From Phyllobacterium sp. OV277 (lineage in GTDB: Bacteria > Pseudomonadota > Alphaproteobacteria > Rhizobiales > Rhizobiaceae): 64,000 nucleotides of DNA. The notes under the pieces are model-generated. The model searched no databases, was not told the origin of the DNA, and was given only the letters and a program-made list of their open reading frames with translations. The position numbers and the translations under genes were made by a program. Below, one piece after another: positions 28,805-36,499 of this stretch; positions within the stretch are counted from its first letter, which is position 1, and the number at the start of each line of letters is the position of its first letter. The stretch is from positions 992,001-1,056,000 of the forward strand of contig NZ_FNIY01000002.1 of the NCBI RefSeq assembly GCF_900104355.1. The letters run 5' to 3'.

Positions 28805-29203
28805 ATGATCGGTTACACGATGTTCGGAACGAATGATCTGCCAAAATCTCTTCAGTTTTACGATCCGATCATGGCCGAGATGGGCCTTGATCTGTGCTGG
28901 CGTGACGAACAGTCGGTTTCATGGGGTAAGCGAGCAGACGAGGATTTGCCACGCTTCTTCGTGGGGTATCCCTTCGACGGCGGTTCGGCAACCATTGGCA
29001 ATGGCGCGATGACCGCCTTCAGGTTCGACGATGCTGACATGATTGATCGCCTCTATGCGCTGGCGATGCGGAATGGTGGGAGTGATGAGGGCGCGCCCGG
29101 ACGGCGACCGCATTATGGAGAAGGCTTTTACGGAGCTTATGTCCGCGATCCTGACGGCAACAAGCTGGCCTTCGTTTGTTATAATGCGAAGAAATCCGCG
29201 TGA
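28805..29203 (+). CDS. VOC (glyoxalase/bleomycin-resistance) superfamily protein
   Basis: A 132-residue single VOC module: MIGYTMFGTNDLPKSLQFYD opens the first beta-alpha-beta-beta-beta unit and YVRDPDGNKLAFVCY closes the second. Function may be a lyase, dioxygenase or resistance protein. ATG 28805 is preferred because GGGGAAGG precedes it and the family normally begins here; ATG 28793 is the alternative. Confidence 0.85.
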   Translation: MIGYTMFGTNDLPKSLQFYDPIMAEMGLDLCWRDEQSVSWGKRADEDLPRFFVGYPFDGGSATIGNGAMTAFRFDDADMIDRLYALAMRNGGSDEGAPGRRPHYGEGFYGAYVRDPDGNKLAFVCYNAKKSA

Positions 29204-29235
29204 TATTTTCCAGTTGATAGGCAGGATTGAAACAA

Positions 29236-29261
29236 AAAGGCTCCGGAAATCCGGAGCCTTT
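29236..29261. terminator. Bidirectional terminator between VOC gene and rpoH
   Basis: A 12-bp stem (29236-29247 with 29250-29261; inner pairs open to form the loop), with A and T runs on both sides. It is nearly the same hairpin as the one at 27745. It serves the VOC gene (plus) and rpoH (minus). Confidence 0.85.
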
Positions 29262-29281
29262 ATGTTCGTCATGGCGCAGCG

Positions 29282-30193
29282 TTAGCGGGCGTCGGAACCC
29301 GTCGAGACGAGTGCCTTCTGCTGTTTGATGGCAGCGGCTTTCACCGCGTCCTGCACCTTCTCAAAAGCACGTACTTCGATCTGGCGTACACGTTCCCGGC
29401 TGATGCCGAATTCGGTCGACAAATCTTCGAGCGTTATCGGATCATCAGCCAGACGGCGAGCCTGGAAAATGCGCCGTTCACGATCATTGAGCGATGACAT
29501 GGCTCCGGTGAGCATTTCGCGCCGGTTCTCCAGTTCATCCTGTTCAATCAGCATTTCCTCGGCGCTGTCGTGGTCATCAACAAGCCAATCCTGCCAGTCA
29601 CCGCCAGCTTCGCCGTCGGCGGAGCGGATCGGAGCATTGAGCGACGCATCGCCGGAAAGCCGACGGTTCATCGATACGACTTCGTCCTCGGATACGCTGA
29701 GGCGCGTTGCGATTTCCTTGACCTGTTCAGGGTTAAGGTCGCCATCATCAAGCGCCTGAATCTTGCTCTTCACCTTGCGCAGGTTGAAGAACAGGCGCTT
29801 CTGGTTGGCTGTCGTGCCCATTTTTACAAGGCTCCACGACCGCAGGACATATTCCTGAATCGAGGCCTTGATCCACCACATGGCATAGGTTGCCAAACGG
29901 AAGCCGCGTTCCGGCTCAAAGCGTTTGACCGCCTGCATCAGGCCGACATTGCCTTCGGATATGACTTCGCCAATCGGCAGGCCGTAACCGCGATAACCCA
30001 TGGCAATCTTGGCGACGAGCCGCAGATGGCTGGTCACTAGTCTATGAGCCGCTTTCGGATCGGCATGCTCCAGATACCGCTTGGCGAGCATGTACTCTTC
30101 CTGCGGTTCGAGCATGGGAAAACGGCGAATCTCTTCGAGGTAACGGGTCAAACCACCGTCACCAGCTACAATACTTGGAAGATTTTGGGCCAC
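29282..30193 (-). CDS. rpoH: Heat-shock sigma factor RpoH (sigma-32)
   Basis: A 303-residue sigma-70-family factor. Region 2 is EGNVGLMQAVKRFEPERGFR with ATYAMWWIKASIQEYVLRSW, the diagnostic RpoH box QKRLFFNLRKVK is at residues 131-142, and region 4.2 is LSTEFGISRERVRQIEVRAF. The start is GTG 30193, with GAGGAGGGG upstream; the longer frame to 30262 lacks family similarity. It directs transcription of chaperone and protease genes under heat stress. The upstream region carries a direct and an inverted repeat. Confidence 0.96.
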   Translation of the reverse strand: MAQNLPSIVAGDGGLTRYLEEIRRFPMLEPQEEYMLAKRYLEHADPKAAHRLVTSHLRLVAKIAMGYRGYGLPIGEVISEGNVGLMQAVKRFEPERGFRLATYAMWWIKASIQEYVLRSWSLVKMGTTANQKRLFFNLRKVKSKIQALDDGDLNPEQVKEIATRLSVSEDEVVSMNRRLSGDASLNAPIRSADGEAGGDWQDWLVDDHDSAEEMLIEQDELENRREMLTGAMSSLNDRERRIFQARRLADDPITLEDLSTEFGISRERVRQIEVRAFEKVQDAVKAAAIKQQKALVSTGSDAR

Positions 30194-30303
30194 TGAGCAC
30201 CCCTCCTCATTGTGAAATGAACCCCCATTACCGGCGGGTTCGCAGCAACCGGCCGCCCGCATTGCGCGGCACGACCGGATTAATGCTATCCATATATAGG
30301 TAG

Positions 30304-30360
30304 CATTTTGTCAAAAACACGATGCATTAAGAACCGAAACATTTTGTCACATAAATGTGA
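30304..30360 (-). promoter_or_regulatory. Repeat-bearing region upstream of rpoH
   Basis: On the minus strand TGACAAAATG occurs twice (30340-30349 and 30304-30313), once preceded by TT to give TTGACA, a -35-like element, with a TATATA stretch 10 bp after it. An inverted repeat TCACAT-AA-ATGTGA (30347-30360) overlaps the distal copy. The region probably holds the rpoH promoter and a regulator site; the exact -10 is not clear. Confidence 0.45.
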
Positions 30361-30452
30361 ACAATAGAGTCAGGATTTCCGCCTGCGTTCTATAACGTAC
30401 GGTATGAAATAAAGTTCCGCAAGTGTTTTTGATTTTTTCTGTGCGTGCAGGC

Positions 30453-31457
30453 CTAGAGGGGGGTGGTGCGGAATGCCTCGAGCAATTCAGCCATATCATC
30501 AGGGGCACCGACTTCAAATCGCATGATTTCGCCGGTGGATGGATGTTCGAAAGCCAAAACCTGCGCATGCAACGCCTGCCTGGAAAAACCCTTGACGACG
30601 CTTTGCAGCGGTTCTGCCAGCTTGTTGGCCTTGGTCTTATAGGCACCGCCATATTCCACATCGCCAAGCAGGGGGTGGCCGATATGCGCCATATGCACAC
30701 GAATCTGGTGGGTGCGCCCCGTCTCCAGACGGCATTCAATGAGGGAGGCAACGGCCGTCGAATCCTCTTTCGCGCCAAAGCGTTCCTGCACATCGAAATG
30801 CGTGACCGCGTGGCGCGCATCGTCGCGTTCTTCATGCACGACAGCCTGTTTGGTGCGGTCGCGATGCGAACGGCCGAGCGGCGCGTCAATGGTGCCGGTC
30901 TTTCGATCCGGTGTGCCCCAGACCAGTGCCAGATAGGCCCGCTCCAGATCGCCAGTGCGGCCGTGATCGGCAAACTGGGCGCTGAGGTGGCGGTGGGCAA
31001 GGTCATTCTTGGCGACGACCATGACGCCGCTGGTTTCCTTGTCGAGCCGATGAACGATGCCGGGCCGCTTCACGCCGCCAACGCCGGAAAGCGTATCGCC
31101 GCAATGGTAGATCAGGGCGTTGACGAGGGTCCCGGTCCAGTTGCCGTTGCCGGGGTGAACCACAAGACCTGCTGGCTTGTTGATGACGATGAGGTCCGCA
31201 TCTTCATAGAGAATATCAAGGGCGATATCTTCGCCCGCGGGCGTTGCGTCTTCCGGTTCGGGTATCTCAACGGTGATGCTGATACCTTCGCGCAGCTTGT
31301 GTTTTGTCTCGCGCACAACCTTGCCATCGACCGTAACCTGACCATCGGCAATAAGCGCCTGAATGCGGTTGCGCGACAAATCCGGTGCGAGTTGCGCTGA
31401 AAGCCAAGCGTCAAGACGCTTGCCCGTTGCCTCACTATCGGTAATTAGCTCTTTCAA
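30453..31457 (-). CDS. rluD: RluA/RluD-family 23S rRNA pseudouridine synthase
   Basis: A 334-residue enzyme with an N-terminal S4 RNA-binding domain (KRLDAWLSAQLAPDLSRNRI) and the RluA-type catalytic domain; the active-site aspartate is in HRLDKETSGVM, and CRLETGRTHQIRVHMAHIGH follows. Length and S4 domain favour RluD. The frame is open to ATG 31511 but that codon has no ribosome site. TTG 31457, with AAGGGA upstream, begins just before the S4 domain and is preferred. It is divergent from the small membrane protein gene at 31514. Confidence 0.92.
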   Translation of the reverse strand: MKELITDSEATGKRLDAWLSAQLAPDLSRNRIQALIADGQVTVDGKVVRETKHKLREGISITVEIPEPEDATPAGEDIALDILYEDADLIVINKPAGLVVHPGNGNWTGTLVNALIYHCGDTLSGVGGVKRPGIVHRLDKETSGVMVVAKNDLAHRHLSAQFADHGRTGDLERAYLALVWGTPDRKTGTIDAPLGRSHRDRTKQAVVHEERDDARHAVTHFDVQERFGAKEDSTAVASLIECRLETGRTHQIRVHMAHIGHPLLGDVEYGGAYKTKANKLAEPLQSVVKGFSRQALHAQVLAFEHPSTGEIMRFEVGAPDDMAELLEAFRTTPL

Positions 31458-31513
31458 AGACCGCGTCCCTTCGTTACAGAGGCTTGGTTTCGAAACCTCG
31501 GAGAATGCCATAC

Positions 31514-31915
31514 ATGGCCAATATCAATGCTGATACAGAAACGGAAGAGCAGCCGCTCGATCCTGCAATGGAACGGGTGCGCCGCAAGATGATCCGGCTT
31601 CTGGCTGTTTCCATCGGCATTATGGTGATTGGTCTTATGGCCGTGCTTGCAGCCATTGTCTACAAGATTAACCAGCCGGTGGGCGGAGCAGCCAAGCCAG
31701 CGGCCGTTCATACCGAAACGCCGGGGCAGCCAATTGGCGATGCACTGGTTGGCGAGGCCATCACGCTTGATCCCGGCACACGGGTCCTGTCGCACAACCT
31801 TTCCGGCTCGATGCTGTCGCTGGAAACGCGGCTGGCAAACGGCACGCGGCAAATTCTCGTCTATGATGTGGCCACCAAGCGCGTGGTTGCGCGCATTTCG
31901 GAAGCCGCCAATTAA
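31514..31915 (+). CDS. Small single-pass membrane protein (DUF6476-like)
   Basis: A 133-residue protein with a charged cytoplasmic N terminus (LDPAMERVRRKMIRLLA), one membrane helix (about residues 30-53) and an extracytoplasmic C-terminal domain of about 75 residues. Small proteins of this plan sit divergent to rluD in many Rhizobiales and I believe they form DUF6476. Function unknown. ATG 31514 is preferred over ATG 31484. A terminator follows. Confidence 0.72.
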   Translation: MANINADTETEEQPLDPAMERVRRKMIRLLAVSIGIMVIGLMAVLAAIVYKINQPVGGAAKPAAVHTETPGQPIGDALVGEAITLDPGTRVLSHNLSGSMLSLETRLANGTRQILVYDVATKRVVARISEAAN

Positions 31916-31929
31916 AGCTTTGACGTTGC

Positions 31930-31966
31930 TGCAATGACCATTCTCCATAAATGGTCATTGCACTTT
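31930..31966 (+). terminator. Hairpin terminator before tRNA-Glu
   Basis: A 12-bp perfect stem (31930-31941 with 31951-31962) and 9-nt loop, followed by CTTTT. It ends the small membrane protein gene. Confidence 0.75.
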
Positions 31967-32001
31967 TCGATTTGCTTGATTATACCCGCCCAATCGACTG
32001 C

Positions 32002-32076
32002 GCGCCCATCGTCTAGCGGTCAGGACACCGCCCTCTCACGGCGGGAACAGGGGTTCGATTCCCCTTGGGCGTACCA
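32002..32076 (+). tRNA. tRNA-Glu (anticodon CTC)
   Basis: A 75-nt cloverleaf with a 7-bp acceptor stem (32002-32008 with 32066-32072, one G-T), anticodon stem CCGCC/GGCGG, loop CTCTCAC with anticodon CTC at 32035-32037, T loop TTCGATT and encoded CCA. CTC reads GAG codons. No copy of its 3' end is found nearby, so there is no evidence for an integrated element using it. Confidence 0.97.
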
Positions 32077-32245
32077 ATCTCCTGAATATAGCGCAAAAAT
32101 GGATGGCCGATTTTCACCGTCTATCCTGTCGTGCAACCTTGCGATAGTTAATTGCGACAATGTTTATCTCGACGAGGAGATTTTTAATACGGAAATCATG
32201 TCGTATCCTTTTGTAGTTTCGTAACCACATCGGGAGTGAAGTCGA

Positions 32246-33049
32246 TTGAGTGTGTTCGATACCATAAAGAAGCTTTTCGGCGGAACGCGGAACACGGAAA
32301 CCCGTTCCAATTTGGATCAACCGGGAATTGTTGACAGCAGTATCACCTCTGATGCGCCCGATGTGGCGCTTGAACAGTCCTGGAATAGACGTGACGCTTA
32401 TTGGGCAGCGCTGGGGAATGTCGAGAATGATGTGCTCGGCCACATGATCAGTCCCAGTTTGCGGGGAGGGCCGTTTTGGCCAACAATGCGGCAGGCCTAC
32501 CGGGTGATCAGGTGCGACAACACTATTATCATTGCCACAGATGGTATGTCCGACCCATTCGAGGGAATCTCTGGGAGCGGAAATGGCTTCGAGATGGAAT
32601 TATTCATAGAAACTCCAGATGTTCTTCCTCAACATGTTGGAGAGCCGGGTGATATTTCGGAGCTATCGAAAGATTGGGCGTTCGCATTGATCAGTCATGT
32701 TGCTGGAATAGTCGCAGATGCTGGTGGGATCACCGGGCAGCTTGAAGTCTATGGGGTTTTATCTATGGAATTGCCGGGCGTGAGCCAGTCCCATGCACTT
32801 TCTACTCAATTGCCTGATGGCTATGTCACCGACGATGACTGTCTGGGTATTTTACTTGGCGTGCCAGTCTTAGTTTTTCCCAATCGCATCGATGATATGC
32901 CACTTTCATCAGTGACTGTCGTTCCTATCACTTTGATCATGGCAAGCGAGCTCCAGCAACTTCGCTCGGGCGGCGCCGAAGCCAGAAAAGCCCTAGTGGG
33001 CGAGCTCTTGAAATCGGGCCGCAATCATTTCAGTTCATTCCAGTCATGA
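32246..33049 (+). CDS. Probable suppressor-of-fused (SUFU) domain protein
   Basis: A 267-residue soluble protein. GNGFEMELFIETPDV, WAFALISHVAGIVADAG, CLGILLGVPV and the closing VTVVPITLIMASELQQLRSG resemble the bacterial SUFU domain, found in immunity proteins of polymorphic toxin systems and in some secretion loci. The family call is by pattern only. The first 45 residues are variable. TTG 32246 is used because GGGAG lies about 10 nt upstream; no ATG is available near the start. It stands alone directly after tRNA-Glu, with no toxin gene beside it in the window. The surrounding DNA is somewhat AT-rich, consistent with acquisition. Confidence 0.6.
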   Translation: MSVFDTIKKLFGGTRNTETRSNLDQPGIVDSSITSDAPDVALEQSWNRRDAYWAALGNVENDVLGHMISPSLRGGPFWPTMRQAYRVIRCDNTIIIATDGMSDPFEGISGSGNGFEMELFIETPDVLPQHVGEPGDISELSKDWAFALISHVAGIVADAGGITGQLEVYGVLSMELPGVSQSHALSTQLPDGYVTDDDCLGILLGVPVLVFPNRIDDMPLSSVTVVPITLIMASELQQLRSGGAEARKALVGELLKSGRNHFSSFQS

Positions 33050-33133
33050 ATTGCTGTTTTACTAAACTCAAGTGAATCGCCCTTTCGTATCTTGAAAGAA
33101 CGATTAGTCGGCTATCACCGGCCATAGGCTTGA

Positions 33134-34321
33134 TCAAGCGCGCTTTTTCTTGACGGTGGCCATGCGTGGCTTGGTTTCGAGGCCGCTCTTGTAAAGATTA
33201 TTGCGGTCGAGATTCTTGACGTCACGCTCGCCGCACAGCGCCATGGTGACATCAAGCTCCTTGCGGATAATCTCGAGCGCCTGCGTGACACCCTGCTTGC
33301 CCGCTGCGCCGAGACCGTAGAGGAAAGCGCGGCCGATAAAGGTGCCCTTGGCGCCGATGGCAAGTGCTTTGAGCACATCCTGTCCCGAGCGAATACCGCC
33401 ATCAAACAGCACTTCGATCTTGTCGCCAACCGCATCGACAATATCGGCGAGAACGGAGATCGAGGAGGGGGCGCCGTCAAGCTGGCGGCCGCCATGGTTC
33501 GACACGATGATTGCGTCCGCACCTGTCGATACCGCCATGCGGGCGTCTTCAACGTCGAGAATACCCTTGAGGATCAGCTTGCCGCCCCAACGCTCCTTGA
33601 TCCAGGCGACATCGTTCCAGGACAAGCGCGGGTCAAACTGTTCGTCCGTCCATGTGCCGAGCGAGGACAGATCGCCAACACCCTTGGCGTGGCCGACAAT
33701 GTTCCGGAATGTACGGCGCTCGGTTTTGAGCATGCCAAGGCACCATTGCGGGCGCGTTGCCATTTGCCAGATATGTTTGGCGGTGAATTTGGGTGGGGCG
33801 GACAGACCATTGCGCACATCCTTGTGGCGCTGGCCAAGAATTTGCAGATCAAGGGTCAGCACAAGAGCGGAACATTTCGCAGCCTTGGCGCGGTCGATGA
33901 GATTGTAGATGAAATCCCGGTCGCGCATCACATAGAGCTGGAACCAGAACGGCTTCTTTGTCACCGAAGCGACGTCCTCAATCGAGCAGATGCTCATGGT
34001 GGACAGGGTGAAGGGGACGCCGAATTCTTCGGCTGCCTGTGCCGCCAGCATTTCGCCATCCGCGTGCTGCATGCCAGTCAGGCCTGTCGGAGCGAGAGCA
34101 ACAGGCATGGACACGGTTTGCCCGGCCATGGTGCTTTCCAGCGTCCGGTCGGTCATATCCACGGCGACGCGCTGACGCAGCTGAATCTTGCGGAAATCCT
34201 CTTCATTGGCGCGGTAGGTACTCTCCGTCCAGGCACCTGAATCCGCGTAATCGAAGAACATTTTTGGTACGCGGCGTTGGGCAAGTCTTTTCAGATCGGC
34301 AATTTCAATAGGATTGGTCAT
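33134..34321 (-). CDS. lldD: FMN-dependent alpha-hydroxyacid dehydrogenase (L-lactate type)
   Basis: A 395-residue TIM-barrel flavoenzyme. The family signature SNHGGRQLDG contains the catalytic histidine and substrate-binding arginine, and FDGGIRSGQDVLKALAIGA binds the FMN phosphate. It oxidises L-2-hydroxyacids to 2-oxoacids, most often L-lactate to pyruvate coupled to the respiratory chain. The C-terminal tail is Lys/Arg-rich (PRMATVKKKRA). The longer frame to 34414 is rejected in favour of ATG 34321. It is divergent from a D-2-hydroxyacid dehydrogenase, suggesting joint use of hydroxyacids. Confidence 0.93.
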   Translation of the reverse strand: MTNPIEIADLKRLAQRRVPKMFFDYADSGAWTESTYRANEEDFRKIQLRQRVAVDMTDRTLESTMAGQTVSMPVALAPTGLTGMQHADGEMLAAQAAEEFGVPFTLSTMSICSIEDVASVTKKPFWFQLYVMRDRDFIYNLIDRAKAAKCSALVLTLDLQILGQRHKDVRNGLSAPPKFTAKHIWQMATRPQWCLGMLKTERRTFRNIVGHAKGVGDLSSLGTWTDEQFDPRLSWNDVAWIKERWGGKLILKGILDVEDARMAVSTGADAIIVSNHGGRQLDGAPSSISVLADIVDAVGDKIEVLFDGGIRSGQDVLKALAIGAKGTFIGRAFLYGLGAAGKQGVTQALEIIRKELDVTMALCGERDVKNLDRNNLYKSGLETKPRMATVKKKRA

Positions 34322-34523
34322 CGGTTCCGTCCGGAGGTTTCTGTTCTTGTTTGTGACAATAGCAATGATCGAGCGACAATCACTAGAATTGTATGAATGT
34401 GCATCAAAAGTCATATACGATTATTTATTTTACAGGTAAATTTAAATCGAGCATTTGGCATAAGCCCGGCAGTTTGATTATGATCGGGTTCCACCCCGTG
34501 TCATTTCCAAAGGATACCCATTC

Positions 34524-35450
34524 ATGACCAAACAACCGGTTCTCGTGCTCGGCCGCCTCATGCCCTATTTGCTGGCTGAACTGGAGAAGAGATATGCGGT
34601 CGAAAAACTCTATGAGGAAAAGGATGCGCTACGGTTTCTTCAGGAGAATGCCGGTCGCTTCCGCGCTGTGGTGACAAGCACTTTTACCGGTATTACGGCT
34701 GATATGATTGATCTCCTGCCTGCGGTCGAAATCATCTCGTCCTTTGGCGTCGGTACGGATTCGCTTGATGTGGCCTATGCCAGCACGAAGGGGATCAAGG
34801 TTGCCAATACACCTGATGTCCTGAATGAAGACACGGCGAATATGGCGCTGTTGCTGCTTCTGGCCTCAACGCGTGATCTGGTGAAAAATGACCGCTTTGT
34901 GCGCGAAGGACGCTGGGCCAAGGGCGAGAACGCGCCATTGGCGCTGGGTATTGAAGGCAAGCGCGTTGGCCTTGTCGGGCTGGGGCGTATTGGCAGCGTG
35001 ATTGCTGAAAAGCTTTTGGCTTTCGGCTGCGATGTTGCCTACCACACGCGCAACAAGAAGCCCGATGCGCCTTATACCTATTATGGCAATCTTGCTGATC
35101 TTGCGCGGGACAGTGCGGCGCTGATTGCTATTCTGCCGGGTGGTGATGCAACGCAGGGCGTCATTTCGCGCGAGGTGCTGAAAGCGCTCGGACCAGACGG
35201 TACATTCATCAATGTGGCACGGGGTACGGTTGTGGACGAGGTGGCGCTGGTGGAGCTGCTGCAATCGGGTGAACTTGGCCGCGCCGGGCTCGATGTATTC
35301 GCCGATGAGCCCAATGTGCCGGAAGCCCTGTTCAAGCTCGACAATGTGGTGCTGCAACCGCATATGGGCAGCGCCACGGAGGAAACACGCCGGGCCATGG
35401 CGGATCGCGTCGTCACCAATCTGGAAGCGTATTTCGCAGAAAAGCCTTAA
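34524..35450 (+). CDS. D-2-hydroxyacid dehydrogenase (GhrA/hydroxypyruvate-reductase type)
   Basis: A 308-residue NAD(P)-dependent enzyme. The Rossmann motif is GLVGLGRIGSVIAEKLLAFG followed by HTRNKK, favouring NADPH because arginine replaces an acidic residue. Catalytic residues lie in NVARGTVVDEV (Arg), DVFADEPNVPE (Glu) and QPHMGSATEETR (His). Likely substrates are glyoxylate or hydroxypyruvate. It is convergent with purU and divergent from lldD. Confidence 0.9.
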   Translation: MTKQPVLVLGRLMPYLLAELEKRYAVEKLYEEKDALRFLQENAGRFRAVVTSTFTGITADMIDLLPAVEIISSFGVGTDSLDVAYASTKGIKVANTPDVLNEDTANMALLLLLASTRDLVKNDRFVREGRWAKGENAPLALGIEGKRVGLVGLGRIGSVIAEKLLAFGCDVAYHTRNKKPDAPYTYYGNLADLARDSAALIAILPGGDATQGVISREVLKALGPDGTFINVARGTVVDEVALVELLQSGELGRAGLDVFADEPNVPEALFKLDNVVLQPHMGSATEETRRAMADRVVTNLEAYFAEKP

Positions 35451-35459
35451 GGGCCAGCT

Positions 35460-35487
35460 GGGCTTGTCGAGAAGATTCGGCAAGCCC
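35460..35487. terminator. Possible bidirectional hairpin between dehydrogenase and purU
   Basis: A 7-bp stem (35460-35466 with 35481-35487) fills the 47-bp gap between convergent genes; an alternative 6-bp hairpin overlaps its right arm. There is no clear T run, so this is a weak call. Confidence 0.35.
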
Positions 35488-35497
35488 GATTTGGGCT

Positions 35498-36352
35498 TTA
35501 GCCGAACACCACCGTCTTATGCCCATTGAGCATGACACGGGATTCAAGGTGCTTTTTCACTGCCCGTGCGAGTACCCGGCTTTCAATATCGCGGCCAGTG
35601 GCAACAAAGTCCTCGGCGCTCATGGCATGGCTGACTCGCTCGGTCTCCTGCTCGATAATCGGGCCTTCATCCAGATCGGGGGTGACATAATGTGCCGTTG
35701 CACCGATCAGCTTCACGCCGCGCTCGAAGGCCTGATGATAGGGCTTTGCCCCCTTGAAGCTTGGCAGGAACGAATGGTGGATGTTGATCACCTTGCCGAA
35801 CAGCCGCTTGGAGATGTTGTCTGACAGCACCTGCATGTAGCGGGCAAGGATGACCAGATCAGCGCCGGTGTCCTTGACGATCTTGAGCAGCGCGTCTTCC
35901 TGCTCCTTCTTGTTGTCCTTGGAAACGGCCAGCACATGGTAGGGGATACCCTCATGCTCGGCAAAGCGGCGGCTGTCCTCATGGTTGGAGACAATGGCCG
36001 CCACCTCCGCATCGAGCCAGCCAACCTTGATCTGGTAGATCAGGTGCAGCAACGCATGGTCGAACTTCGACACCATGATGACGATCTTTGGCTTCTTCGC
36101 CTGATCAACAAGGGTGGTCTTCATGCCGAAACGCTCGACAGCAGGTTTCAATGCCCGCTCAAGATCATCTTTGGAGGTGTTCTCCGATGCGGCAAAGGCA
36201 ATGCGCATGAAAAAGCGGTTGGTCTGGCGATCCCAGAACTGGTTGCTCTCGGCAATATTGGCATCGAGTGCCGCAAGCTCCGTCGTCACCGATGCCACAA
36301 TCCCCGGCTTGTCTTCGCACGATAGGGTGAGGACGTAGTTCTTGTTTGGCAT
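35498..36352 (-). CDS. purU: Formyltetrahydrofolate deformylase PurU
   Basis: A 284-residue enzyme that hydrolyses 10-formyl-THF to THF and formate, balancing one-carbon units. The N-terminal ACT domain is YVLTLSCEDKPGIVASVTTE; the C-terminal formyltransferase-fold domain has NIHHSFLPSFKGAKPYHQA and GATAHYVTPDLDEGPIIEQ. ATG 36352 gives the canonical MPNKNYVLTLSCEDKPG start; the frame to 36499 is an extension. It follows cobJ after 147 bp on the same strand. Confidence 0.96.
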   Translation of the reverse strand: MPNKNYVLTLSCEDKPGIVASVTTELAALDANIAESNQFWDRQTNRFFMRIAFAASENTSKDDLERALKPAVERFGMKTTLVDQAKKPKIVIMVSKFDHALLHLIYQIKVGWLDAEVAAIVSNHEDSRRFAEHEGIPYHVLAVSKDNKKEQEDALLKIVKDTGADLVILARYMQVLSDNISKRLFGKVINIHHSFLPSFKGAKPYHQAFERGVKLIGATAHYVTPDLDEGPIIEQETERVSHAMSAEDFVATGRDIESRVLARAVKKHLESRVMLNGHKTVVFG

Positions 36353-36499
36353 GTGAGGCTCCCGGGATGCGGATAATTGGCGGGGATCATAGTGACGACT
36401 GCTTGAGCGCGTCGATACAAATGCGAAGCGCTCAGTCCTTTTTCCGGCATTCTCCTGTCCGGTCAAATGATCTTTCGTCACAGGATGATGAGATTTCAC

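Noticed and set aside
30423-31400. Long plus-strand open frame opposite rluD
   Set aside because: Antisense to a conserved gene, with no ribosome site and no domain.
32002-32076. tRNA-Glu as attachment site of an integrated island
   Set aside because: No integrase and no second copy of the tRNA 3' end in the window; only the adjacent SUFU-like gene hints at acquisition.
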